Shown: positions 32,179 to 41,457 of the stretch, one piece after another | Layout of the letters: the number at the start of each line of letters is the position of its first letter | Numbering within the stretch: position 1 is the stretch's first letter | Assembly: GCF_001720135.1 (NCBI RefSeq) | Contig: NZ_MCRJ01000005.1 | Coordinates: 1 to 62,075, forward strand | Source of the DNA: Methylobrevis pamukkalensis | Lineage (GTDB): Bacteria; Pseudomonadota; Alphaproteobacteria; Rhizobiales; Pleomorphomonadaceae | DNA length: 62,075 bases | Reading direction: 5' to 3' | The notes under the pieces: model-generated | What the model saw: only the letters and a program-made list of their open reading frames with translations | Told to the model about the DNA's origin: nothing | The model's database searches: none | Made by a program: the position numbers and the translations under genes

Positions 32179-33567
32179 ATGACCTACCGCAGCAGCGCCG
32201 GCCGCCAGACCTGGGTGTTCTCCGACCTGCGGGAGCTGATGGCCAAGGCGACGCCGCCGCGCTCGGGCGACATGCTGGCCGGCATTGCCGCCGGGTCGGC
32301 CGAGGAGAATGTCGCCGCGAAGATGTGCCTTGCCGACGTGCCGCTGAAGGCCTTCCTCACCGAGGCGCTGGTGCCTTACGAGACCGACGAGGTCACGCGC
32401 CTCATCATCGACAGCCACGACGACCGCGCCTTTGCGCCGGTGTCGCATCTGACGGTCGGCGCCTTCCGCGACTTTCTCCTCTCGGAGACCACGACCACCG
32501 AAGTGCTGACGGCGCTCGGCCCGGGGCTCACGCCGGAAATGGTCGCCGCCGTCTCCAAGCTGATGCGCAACCAGGATCTGATCCTGGTGGCGAAGAAGTG
32601 CCGGATCGTGACGCGGTTCCGCAACACCATCGGCCTGCCCGGCACCATGGCGGTGCGGCTGCAGCCCAACCACCCGACCGACGACCGCGCCGGGGTTGCC
32701 GCCTCCGTGGTCGACGGGCTGATGTATGGCTGCGGCGACGCGGTGATCGGCATCAACCCGGCCTCCGATTCGGTGGAGACCATGGGCGACCTCGCCCGCC
32801 TGTTCGACGAGATCATCGGCCGCTTCGACATCCCGACCCAGTCCTGCGTGCTCACCCATGTCACCACCTCGGTCAGGCTGATCGAGAAGGGCGCGCCGAT
32901 CGATCTCGTGTTCCAGTCGATCGCCGGCACCGAGGGCGCCAACCGCTCCTTCGGCATCGATCTCGCCGTCTTGAAGGAGGGCCGCGAGGCGGCGCTGTCG
33001 CTCAAACGCGGCACGCTCGGCGACAACGTGATGTATTTCGAGACGGGGCAGGGCTCGGCGCTGTCGGCCAATGCCCATCATGGCGTCGACCAGCAGACGC
33101 TGGAGGCGCGGGCCTATGCGGTGGCGCGGGCCTACGCGCCGCTGCTGGTCAACACGGTGGTCGGCTTCATCGGCCCCGAATATCTCTACGACGGCAAGCA
33201 GATCATCCGCGCCGGGCTGGAGGACCACTTCTGCGGCAAGCTGCTCGGCCTGCCGATCGGCTGCGACGTCTGCTACACCAACCACGCCGAGGCCGACCAG
33301 GACGACATGGACACGCTGCTGACCCTGCTCGCGGCGGCCGGCGTCACCTTCGTGATCGGCGTGCCGGGCGCCGACGACGTGATGCTGAACTACCAGTCGA
33401 CCTCGTTCCACGACCAGCTCTACGTGCGCGAGGTGATGGGGCTGAAACGGGCGCCGGAGTTCGAGGAGTGGCTGTTCCGCTCGGGTCTCTCCACCCGCGA
33501 CGGCCGGATCCGCGCCCGGCCCTCGCAGCTCTCCCTCCTCTCCGCGCCGATGGACCTTGCCGGATGA
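32179..33567 (+). CDS. eutB: Ethanolamine ammonia-lyase large subunit
   Basis: 462 aa. Adenosylcobalamin-dependent cleavage of ethanolamine to acetaldehyde and ammonia, with the active site in this subunit. Diagnostic segments include FRNTIGLPGTMAVRLQPNHPTDD, FETGQGSALSANAHHGVDQQ (substrate/TIM-barrel region) and GLPIGCDVCYTNHAEADQDD. The ATG at 32179 gives the expected family start; the open frame extends further upstream without support. The stop overlaps the eutC start as ATGA, so the subunits are translationally coupled. No microcompartment shell genes are nearby. Confidence 0.95.
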   Translation: MTYRSSAGRQTWVFSDLRELMAKATPPRSGDMLAGIAAGSAEENVAAKMCLADVPLKAFLTEALVPYETDEVTRLIIDSHDDRAFAPVSHLTVGAFRDFLLSETTTTEVLTALGPGLTPEMVAAVSKLMRNQDLILVAKKCRIVTRFRNTIGLPGTMAVRLQPNHPTDDRAGVAASVVDGLMYGCGDAVIGINPASDSVETMGDLARLFDEIIGRFDIPTQSCVLTHVTTSVRLIEKGAPIDLVFQSIAGTEGANRSFGIDLAVLKEGREAALSLKRGTLGDNVMYFETGQGSALSANAHHGVDQQTLEARAYAVARAYAPLLVNTVVGFIGPEYLYDGKQIIRAGLEDHFCGKLLGLPIGCDVCYTNHAEADQDDMDTLLTLLAAAGVTFVIGVPGADDVMLNYQSTSFHDQLYVREVMGLKRAPEFEEWLFRSGLSTRDGRIRARPSQLSLLSAPMDLAG

Positions 33568-34408
33568 CCGACCTCGACGCGACCCCAGCTCTCGATGAGA
33601 CGCCAATTCTCGACGCGACGACTGACCTTGACGCCGTCTGGCGCCGCCTTGCCAGCCTCACCCCCGCCCGCATCGGCCTTGGCCGTTCCGGCGCCGGCCT
33701 GCCGACCGCCGAGGTGCTGCGCTTCTCGCTGGCCCATGCCCAGGCGCGCGACGCGGTGCTGACGCCCTTCGACGCGAAGGCCTTCGTCGCCGAACTGACC
33801 GCGCTCGGCCTGCCGTCGGTGGAGGTGTCGAGCGCCGCGCCGGTGCGCGACGTCTACCTGCGCCGCCCCGATCTCGGCCGCCGGCTCGACGAGACGGGCG
33901 CGGCCCGGCTCGACGCGCGGCCGGAAAAGGGCGCCGATCTCGCGGTGGTCGTTGCCGACGGCCTGTCGTCGACGGCGATCGCCGCCAACGCCGCCGCCTT
34001 CCTCGCCGAACTGCTGCCACGCCTCGGCCGGCTCGGCCTGTCGCTGGCGCCCGTGGTGGTGGCGAGCGGCGGCCGGGTTGCCCTCGGCGACGAGGTGGGC
34101 GAGCGCCTCGCCGCGAAGATGGTGCTGGTGCTGATCGGCGAGCGGCCGGGCCTGTCCTCGCCAGACAGCCTCGGCGCTATCTCACCTATGGCCCGAAGGT
34201 CGGGCGCAGCGATGCGGAGCGCAACTGCATCTCCAACATCCGCAACGGCGGCCTCGCGCCCGCCGCCGCCGCCTTCAAGCTCGCCTGGCTGATCGAGGCG
34301 GCCTTCGCCCGGCGCCTGACCGGGGTGGATCTCAAGGACGAGAGCCCGGCGATGCTCGGGGTCGAGGCGCGGACGCTTCTCGCCGGTGACGAGGGCGTCC
34401 CCTCGTGA
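33564..34408 (+). CDS. eutC: Ethanolamine ammonia-lyase small subunit; apparent frameshift near 34176
   Basis: 281 aa after one base is restored at CTCGGCG|CTATCTC. EutC binds adenosylcobalamin with EutB. The segment RIGLGRSGAGLPTAEVLRFSLAHAQARDAV is typical, as are VVVADGLSSTAI and the C-terminal TYGPKVGRSDAERNCISNIR, read only after the shift. The N-terminal 25 residues carry a short repeat (LDATPALDETPILDATTDLD) absent from most homologues. The end at 34408 is set by the restored frame. Confidence 0.92.
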
Positions 34409-34422
34409 TCGGAGATCCGCTC

Positions 34423-34827
34423 TCAGGCGCGCCGGAGGGCGGCCTCGATCTCGCCGACGCTGCGATCGACCAGATCCTTGGCAAGGTCCCCCACCACCCG
34501 TGACGCCAGCACGCCATGGAAATGCCGCCGCAACTCGCCGAGGGTTCTCGGATCGGCGATCACGAACAGCCGCTCGATGTGGCCGCCGAGCGCCTGCCGG
34601 TTGAGATGGTCGGCGGCGGCGGCGGCAAAACCGTCCTCGCCAAGCCTAGCGTCGTCGGGATTGGCCGACGAACTTCTGTGGCGGGCGCCCGATCCCCGCG
34701 TGTCGCCCTCGATCTGCGGAACCTCCAGCGGCTCCAGGTCGATGTCCGGCTCGTGTGCCCTGTTGCGGAAGAGAAGCAGCGTCCGGCCGTCCGCCACTGC
34801 CACCGTCGTCCCGTTCGGCAGGATCAT
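34423..34827 (-). CDS. Host_attach family protein (Agrobacterium attachment-protein relative)
   Basis: 134 aa from ATG 34827, which has an AGGAGG ribosome-binding site. It belongs to the family named for an Agrobacterium protein needed for plant-cell attachment (Host_attach, baeRF-like fold): start LPNGTTVAVADGRTLLLFRNR, mid HIERLFVIADPRTLGELRRHFH, end VVGDLAKDLVDRSVGEIEAALRRA. The fold is related to ribosome-recycling eRF1-like domains, and the molecular role is unknown. Its 3' end faces eutC 15 bases away. The name should not be read as evidence for host interaction. Confidence 0.78.
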   Translation of the reverse strand: MILPNGTTVAVADGRTLLLFRNRAHEPDIDLEPLEVPQIEGDTRGSGARHRSSSANPDDARLGEDGFAAAAADHLNRQALGGHIERLFVIADPRTLGELRRHFHGVLASRVVGDLAKDLVDRSVGEIEAALRRA

Positions 34828-34947
34828 GGTCCGTCCTCCTTTTCTGACCGACACATCCTGCGGCCTTCGGGAGGGCGGCGCCTTGATCCCTGTCAAGCCT
34901 GGCGCCCGGCAGGGGTCACGATCGGTCGGGGAGGGGCACGCCGGCGC

Positions 34948-36658
34948 TCACGCCCTCAGCGCCACCAGCGCCTCCTCCGTCATCGCCACAAGCTCGGCCT
35001 CGCCCAACAGGCCGGCGCCTTCGTCGCGGTAGGAGATCCGGCCGTCGAGGACTTCGCCCTGCCAGGTCATCTCGATGCGGCGGCGTTCCGGGGTCGCCAT
35101 GAACTGGCGCAGGAAGCGGTTGACCTCGGACAGGAGGCGGGCCGAGGCCGGGTCGCGGCGACGGCGACCGTGTAGTAGTAGGGCCGCTCGGAGAGATTGC
35201 CGGGCACCACCTCGAAGCGGCCGCGCCAGCGGCTTTCCGGATGGGTCGCCGCCCAGTGGAAGATCGGCCGGTCGACCATGAAGGCGTCGACGAGGCCGTC
35301 GGCGAGCGCGTCGTGGATGCGGCCCTGATCGTTGAAGGCAATGAGATTGCCGAGCCGCACCCGGCCGCCGGGCCTGGCCGAATTCTCGCTCCAGCGCAGG
35401 CCGAGCTTTTCCAGCACCACCACCGCGCCCGGATCGTTGATGATGCCCACCGTCTTGCCGGCAAGATCGCGCGGCGAGGTCAGCCACGTGTCGCCCGGGC
35501 GGCGATACATGGCAAACGGCAGCCATGTGTAGGTCTCCGAATAGGCGATCTCGTGATAGCCCGGATCCGGCGGCAGCGCGCTCCACACCAGATCGGCCGG
35601 CGCCTCGCCGGGCTTGCGGCCGGTGTGGAGCAGCTGGGTCAGTTCGCTCCACGGATGCTCGACGAACTCGCAGGCGACCCCGAGGAAGGCGGCAAAGGCC
35701 CGCGCATAGTCGGCATCGAGCCCCATCAGCGGTCCGCCGGGTGTCTTGCGGAAAGAGAGGCCCACGAACTGCGGCTCGACCGCGACCCGCAGCCGCCCGC
35801 GCCGGCGGATGTCGTCCAGGCGATCGAAACCCGCGCCGAGGGGAATGGCTGCCCGCCGTGCCACCGTCTCCAGAGCACCCGACAGTTGCTGCGGCCCGGT
35901 GTCCAGCGCCTCGTCCAGCGCCTCGCGCAGGGCGCGGCTGTGGTCGGTGCCCCAGCCGATCCGGTCCTCGATCTGGGCAGCGGAGGTGGCGCTCGCCGTC
36001 AGCATCTCGTCGAGCACCGCCTGGTAGCGGTCGATCTCGGCGATCTTGCCGCGAACGGTCTCCATGGTGGCGGCAAGCCCGGTGAAGTCGGCGTCGATCT
36101 CTTCGCCGAAGGCGTCCATCTGCAGGCGCAGGGCGTCCTGGGTGCGCGACAGCGCGTCGACGATGCCGGAAAAGTCGAGGCTCTTCGCCGTCTCGTTGGC
36201 GTTGGTCATCGTCCGGTCGGCAAGCCGGCCGACCTCGTGGGCGACGACCGCAAAGCCCCGCCCGGCCTCGCCGGCCCGCGCCGCCTCGATCCGGGCGTGA
36301 GCGACAGGATCCGCGTTTCCTGGGCAATCGCCATGATCGACTTCAGCACGTCGCGGGCGGTGCCGGCGGTGGCCTCGATCTCGGCCTTCAGCGCGTCGAG
36401 CGAGGCGCGGGTCATGTCGTCGATGCCGGCGATCCGCGTGCGGGTCTCGGCCGTGATCCGCGTCATCTCGCGGCCCGAGCGGTCGAGGTCGGCCATGGTC
36501 GCCGAGAACTCCTCGCAGAGCAGGCCCGACCGGCCCTTGATCTCGGCGAGCGAGCGGCGGAGATCGGTGAAATTGCGCAGCGCGAAGACACCGAGGTCGA
36601 CGGACTGTTTCACGAGGCGCGAGACATCGCGCACGAAAGGCAACGGGGAGAACTGCAT
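34948..36658 (-). CDS. Soluble chemoreceptor-like protein with C-terminal solute-binding (SBP_bac_3) domain; two apparent frameshifts
   Basis: About 570 aa after restoring bases near 36298 and 35157. The N-terminal third is a short methyl-accepting/MCP-signal hairpin ([24 protein letters not shown] is the conserved tip; the first shift interrupts it). The C-terminal half is a type II periplasmic-binding fold (LRVAVEPQFVGLSFRK..., MGLDADYARAFAAFLG, DLAGKTVGIINDPGAVVVLEKLG). No signal peptide or transmembrane helix is seen at the N-terminus or between the two parts, so both should be cytoplasmic, the reverse of usual receptor topology. The ligand is unknown. The first ATG at 36658 follows no obvious strong ribosome-binding site. 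Confidence 0.8.
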
Positions 36659-36936
36659 CGGGGCCTCGGCCGTCGTCAGGAGAACGGATCACCGGAACTG
36701 ATGCGACGACTTTCCGGCTGTGCCGGTAAACAGAGGGTGAGCAACCCAAAGTAAGGGAACTAAACGATTTGATGACCGATCCGGCCCGGTTCGACGGCCG
36801 ATCGTCTGGCCGCATTTTCGGCAATCGATTGAAATTTCATCAATTGCGCCGGATCGGACGAGGGCGGCCGCCCATGCCGGTCATATGCAGGCTGCAACCA
36901 TCGGCAGTCCCGGCGGGTGGCCCGGTCCTGGCGGGC

Positions 36937-37692
36937 TCAGACGTGCTGGCCGCCGTTGACCTGGATCTCGGCGCCGGTGACGTAGCTCGAATGCTCCGAG
37001 CAGAGATAGTAGATGAGGTCGGCCACCTCGCCGGTGGTGCCGAGCCGGCGCAGCGGGATGTCCTTGATCATGTGCTCGGTGCCGGGCGAGAGGATCGCGG
37101 TGTCGATCTCGCCGGGAGCGATCGCGTTGACCCGGATGCCCATCGGGCCGAAGTCGGCGGCCATCTCGCGGGTCAGGGAGGCGAGCGCCGCCTTGGAGGT
37201 GGCATAGGCGGTGCCGGCGAAGGGATGGACGCGCTCGCCGGCGATCGAGGTGACGTTGACGATCGATCCGCCCGCGGCCTTCAGTTCGTTCATCAGCCCG
37301 CGTGCCAGCATGATCGGCGCAAAGAAGTTGACCTGGAACACGGTGCGCCAGATGTGCATCGCCGTCGAGACGCTGTCGAGCCGGCTGCCGCCGTCGCCCT
37401 TCGGGCTGATGCCGGCGTTGTTGACCAGCGCATGCAGGCGGCTGCCGTTGGCCTCGAGGCGGCGGCGCATCTCGCCCACCGCGAGCCCGAGGTTGTCGGG
37501 ATCGGACAGGTCGACCTGAATGTGATCCTCCGGCCCCATCGGCCAGGGGCAGCGGTCCGAGAAGGGATGGCGCGAGCAGGTGATCACCCGCCAGCCCGCC
37601 GCCGAGAACCGCTTGACGGTCGCATGGCCGATCCCGCGGCTGGCGCCCGTCAGCACCAGCGTCTTGCGCTCGACATTGTCTTCGCTCGCCAT
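36937..37692 (-). CDS. SDR-family oxidoreductase
   Basis: 251 aa. Classical short-chain dehydrogenase: cofactor motif TGASRGIGHA (about residue 15), NNAG, catalytic Ser region NVTSIAG, active-site YATSKAAL, and the C-terminal YVTGAEIQVNGGQHV typical of FabG-like enzymes. The residue after the second strand (SRHP) is compatible with NADP preference (inference). The substrate is unknown. The stretch 36659-36936 upstream of the receptor gene and downstream of this gene has no recognisable feature apart from AT-rich bases near 36830. Confidence 0.87.
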   Translation of the reverse strand: MASEDNVERKTLVLTGASRGIGHATVKRFSAAGWRVITCSRHPFSDRCPWPMGPEDHIQVDLSDPDNLGLAVGEMRRRLEANGSRLHALVNNAGISPKGDGGSRLDSVSTAMHIWRTVFQVNFFAPIMLARGLMNELKAAGGSIVNVTSIAGERVHPFAGTAYATSKAALASLTREMAADFGPMGIRVNAIAPGEIDTAILSPGTEHMIKDIPLRRLGTTGEVADLIYYLCSEHSSYVTGAEIQVNGGQHV

Positions 37693-37921
37693 CGAATGCC
37701 CGGTTTCCTGAGTGAGGGTCTCACAGATAAGGCATTTCGGCCGGTCGCGGAAGGCGTGGCATGGCCATTGCGGTGCAGCATGATGAGGGAACGGCGGGAA
37801 CCTCCCGCGCCGCCATCGCTTTGTGCATGGCGAGGAGTGGAAAGATCTTCCGTCCGGCATGGCCGGAAAAGGAGGGCACGGCGGAGGAGGCGCCGGATAC
37901 GGGATGACTGGAGAGATCTGA

Positions 37922-39058
37922 ATGGAAAGACTGGATGTCGAACAGGCCGTCGAGGCCGTCGAGAACGCCCTCTGGTGGCTGCCGCCGTGGGCGGTCGCGC
38001 TGCTGCTGTTCGCCTTCGCGGTGCTGGTGGCGGTGTTCGTCCACCGCATCGTGTTCCGCGCGCTGACGCGGCTGGCCGCCGACCGGGACCTGTTCTGGCG
38101 CTCGCTGGTGGCGCGGACCGAAGGGCCGGTGCGGCTGGCGATGGTGGTCGTGGTGCTGACGCCCGCCGTGTCGGTCGCGCCGCTGACCAACGCCCAGATC
38201 GAGGTGCTGCGCCACGGCCTGCAGCTCCTGACCATCGGCCTGCTCGGCTGGGTGGCGCAGACCGCGCTGCACATCTGGACCACGGTCTACCTGCGCCGCT
38301 TCAAGCTCGATGCCGACGACAACCTGCTGGCGCGCAAGCACGTTACCCAGTCGCGCATCCTGCAGCGGGTCGGCAACCTGATGATCTTCATCGTCGCGCT
38401 GGCGGCGATCCTGATGACCTTCGAGAATGTGCGGCAGTATGGCGTCAGTCTGCTCGCCTCGGCGGGCGCCGCCGGCCTCGTCGTCGGTCTGGCGCTGCAG
38501 CCGGTGCTGAAGAACCTCTTTGCCGGCATCCAGCTCGCGGTCACCCAGCCGATCCGCATCGACGACGCGCTGCTGGTGGAGGGCGAGTGGGGCAACGTCG
38601 AGGAGATCACCTCGACCTATGTGGTGATGCGGCTGTGGGACCTGCGCCGGCTGATCCTGCCGCTCAGCTACTTCATCGAGCAGCCGTTCCAGAACTGGAC
38701 GCGGGAGGGCGCCGCACTGCTCGGCACGGTGATGCTCTATGTCGACCATTCCGCGCCGGTCGGCGAGATCCGCAAGCAGGTCACCGCCATCGCCCGGACC
38801 TCGCCGCTCTGGGACGGCAAGGTCGCCCACGTGCAGGTGACCGACTTCCGCGAGCATGTGATGGAGATCCGCATCCTGGTCAGCGCCTCGAGCGCGCCGA
38901 AGACCTTCGACATCCGTTGCGACATGCGCGAGCAGCTGATCGCCTGGCTGCAGGCGACCCACCCGGCCGCCCTGCCGCGCCTGCGCGGGCAGATGATCGC
39001 GGTGGACGCGTCTTCATCTGCGCGGGCGCCGCAGATGATCCCGGCCATGGCGGAGTGA
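37922..39058 (+). CDS. MscS-family mechanosensitive ion channel
   Basis: 378 aa. Four to five predicted transmembrane segments (residues about 20-190). The pore helix plus beta domain is SLLASAGAAGLVVGLALQPVLKNLFAGIQLAVTQPIRIDD, a close MscS match including the Gly/Ala-packed pore. The cytoplasmic vestibule follows. It would release solutes on osmotic downshock. It is larger than E. coli MscS (286 aa) owing to extra N-terminal helices. It is monocistronic and convergent with the PBP gene. Confidence 0.9.
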   Translation: MERLDVEQAVEAVENALWWLPPWAVALLLFAFAVLVAVFVHRIVFRALTRLAADRDLFWRSLVARTEGPVRLAMVVVVLTPAVSVAPLTNAQIEVLRHGLQLLTIGLLGWVAQTALHIWTTVYLRRFKLDADDNLLARKHVTQSRILQRVGNLMIFIVALAAILMTFENVRQYGVSLLASAGAAGLVVGLALQPVLKNLFAGIQLAVTQPIRIDDALLVEGEWGNVEEITSTYVVMRLWDLRRLILPLSYFIEQPFQNWTREGAALLGTVMLYVDHSAPVGEIRKQVTAIARTSPLWDGKVAHVQVTDFREHVMEIRILVSASSAPKTFDIRCDMREQLIAWLQATHPAALPRLRGQMIAVDASSSARAPQMIPAMAE

Positions 39059-39104
39059 GGAACGCGCCGGTTGAACATCGAGCCGGCGGCGAGGGGGCTC
39101 GCGC

Positions 39105-41294
39105 TTACCGCTCGCAGAGACGGCGTGCGCCGCGATAGGGCTGGTAGCTGCAATCGGAGGCGCGGAAGGACCGGTAGAACCGGGAGCAGACATCGATGTT
39201 GCACATCGCGCCGTCCGCGGCGACCTGCGTTGCGGCGGCAGGCCGCTCGGCCGGCGGGATGTCCATCTCGACCTCGGCGGCGCGCTCCATGAAGCGGCGC
39301 CAGATCTCGGCGGGCAGTCCGCCCCCGGTCACCTCGCGCATCGGCGTCTCGTCGTCGTTGCCGACCCAGACACCGACCACCAGCGGCTCGGTGAAGCCGA
39401 CGAACCAGGCGTCACGGTGATTCTGGCTGGTGCCGGTCTTGCCGGCCGCAAAGCCGCCGAGCCGAGCTTCGCGGCCGGTCCCGCGTTCCACCACGGTGCG
39501 CAGCATGCCGACGAGGTCGTTCTGGTAGGGGGTGAGATCCACCGCCGGCTGCTTCGGGCTGCCAAGCTGCGTGGAGCGTCCTTGCCCACCTCGATAGGAC
39601 AGCAGCCCATAGGGCTCGATGGGGGCGACGCCGGCGCGCACCGAGGCATAGGCGCCGGTGAGATCCAGCAGCGACATGCCGGCGGTGCCGAGCGCGAGGC
39701 TGGCGGTTTCCGGCAGGTCGGCATCGATGCCCAGTTCGCGCGCCGCGGCCACGACCTTGTCGCGACCGACATGCTCGGCAAGGCGGACCGTGGCGGCGTT
39801 GAGCGAGCGGGCAAAAGCCTCGGCGAGCGAGACCCGGCCGCGATGCTGGCCGTCGTAATTCTCAGGCTCCCAGCCCTCGACCTCGATCGGTCGGTCGCTG
39901 ATCCGGTCGCGCGGGTGCAGGCCCGCCTTGAGGGCCGCGTAATAGACGAACAGCTTGAACGCGGAGCCCGGCTGGCGTTTGGCGCTGGTGGCCCGGTTGA
40001 ACGCGTTTGCCGCGTGGTCGGCGCCGCCCACCAGCGCCACCACCGCGCCATCGGGGCGCATCGCCACCAGTGCCCCCTCGGTGGCGCCCGCCGCGGCGCC
40101 TTCGCGGGCCAGCGTCTCGGTCACGACCTCTTCTGCCAGCGCCTGAAGATCCGGATCCATCGTGGTGCGAAAGCGCACCGTGCCCCTGTCGGCACCGGCC
40201 AGCTTCAGAGCGTCCGGCCCCACCCAGTCGGAGAACCAGCGCCCGGCCTGGCCGGGCCGTTCGGCGGGCTGGAGCCGGTCGATGTCAGCGTGCACGGCAC
40301 GGGCGTCGTTCGCGGACAGCCTGCCGTTGTCGACCATGGCGCCCACGACCACATGCGCCCGGCGGCGCGCGCCGTCGATGTCCGCGAGCGGATTGCGCAC
40401 GGACGGCGCATGGATGATCCCGGCCAGCATCGCCGCCTCGGCCGGAGTGAGATCGGCGACGTCCTTGGCAAAATAGACCTCGGCGGCCGCCGGCATGCCG
40501 GTGGCGCCGGACCCGAGATAGATGGCATTGAGATAGCGGGTGAGGATCTCGTCCTTGTCGAGCTTGTGTTCCAGCCAGAGCGTCAGAACCAGCTCCTGGA
40601 ACTTGCGCTTCCAGGTCCGGCCGGTCTCGAGATAGCTGACCTTGACCAGCTGCTGGGTGAGGGTGCTGCCGCCCTGCACCACCCGTCCGGCGGCAAGATT
40701 GGCAAGCGAGGCGCGGCCGATGCCGAACACGTCGATCCCGAAATGATCGTAGAAGCGGCGGTCCTCCACGCTCAGCACGGCATCGACGAGAATCGGCGGA
40801 AACGCGCTGCGCGGTGCGTGGGCGGCCCGGTACTCGGCGGGACGTATCAGCGGCGCACCGCCCTGATCTTCCAGAACGACCACCGTGTCGCGGAGATCGA
40901 CCGAGATGTCGTCCCACGCCACGTCGCTGAGTGCCGCCGAGGCAAAGGCGACCGGTGCCAGCACGACAACGCCTGCGACCATGGCAACAAGGCCGCGGCG
41001 GCGGCGCAAGGCCGGAAGATTCCGGCGTTTCGAGGCAAGTCCCGGGCGCGGGCCTGCGGACAGCCGGGGACGAAAGGCGAGCGCGGTTGCGATCTTCTCC
41101 CGCCCGGCGAAATTTCGGCGCAGCGTGCCAAGGGCGTCACGGGCATCTCCCGCCAGTGCCCCCAGCAGCGCGCGGGCGGCGGCCCGGCTGTCGCGGAATG
41201 TCGGCCCGCCTTGCGTCGGGGGGCGCGCGTCGGCCTCGGCCGCGCCGGCTGACGTCTCGTCGGCGTCGCCCGCCGTTCCTGTGTGTGGCCGCAT
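39105..41294 (-). CDS. Class A penicillin-binding protein (PBP1 family)
   Basis: 729 aa. Bifunctional peptidoglycan glycosyltransferase/transpeptidase. There is a basic cytoplasmic tail of about 100 residues and one transmembrane helix (about 102-122). The glycosyltransferase motif SVEDRRFYDHFG carries the catalytic Glu at about 177. The transpeptidase SxxK is SAFK at about 444-447, with SLN (ARSLNAATVR) and KTGT (AAGKTGTSQNH). The C-terminus has four cysteines in a short tail (CNIDVC..., DCSYQPY, RLC) like the BA14K-type ends of some Hyphomicrobiales PBPs. The long cytoplasmic region is variable in the family. Confidence 0.92.
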   Translation of the reverse strand: MRPHTGTAGDADETSAGAAEADARPPTQGGPTFRDSRAAARALLGALAGDARDALGTLRRNFAGREKIATALAFRPRLSAGPRPGLASKRRNLPALRRRRGLVAMVAGVVVLAPVAFASAALSDVAWDDISVDLRDTVVVLEDQGGAPLIRPAEYRAAHAPRSAFPPILVDAVLSVEDRRFYDHFGIDVFGIGRASLANLAAGRVVQGGSTLTQQLVKVSYLETGRTWKRKFQELVLTLWLEHKLDKDEILTRYLNAIYLGSGATGMPAAAEVYFAKDVADLTPAEAAMLAGIIHAPSVRNPLADIDGARRRAHVVVGAMVDNGRLSANDARAVHADIDRLQPAERPGQAGRWFSDWVGPDALKLAGADRGTVRFRTTMDPDLQALAEEVVTETLAREGAAAGATEGALVAMRPDGAVVALVGGADHAANAFNRATSAKRQPGSAFKLFVYYAALKAGLHPRDRISDRPIEVEGWEPENYDGQHRGRVSLAEAFARSLNAATVRLAEHVGRDKVVAAARELGIDADLPETASLALGTAGMSLLDLTGAYASVRAGVAPIEPYGLLSYRGGQGRSTQLGSPKQPAVDLTPYQNDLVGMLRTVVERGTGREARLGGFAAGKTGTSQNHRDAWFVGFTEPLVVGVWVGNDDETPMREVTGGGLPAEIWRRFMERAAEVEMDIPPAERPAAATQVAADGAMCNIDVCSRFYRSFRASDCSYQPYRGARRLCER

Positions 41295-41457
41295 GGCTCC
41301 CGTCCCGCTTCATGCCTTGCGCGGGTGGAAAGTGCGCCAACGGGGATTTGGTTCCACGACACGGGCCGCTTTCCGATCCCCTGCGCCCCGTTTGCGGGTT
41401 CGGGGAATCGGAAGGCGGCCCGGCTGTGCGGCCGAGGCGCGTGCGGCGCGCGGCGGC

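Noticed and set aside
34423-36658. Prophage or host-interaction island suggested by the host-attachment family protein
   Set aside because: No integrase, capsid or tail genes, no attachment repeats, base composition unchanged; the family name is historical.
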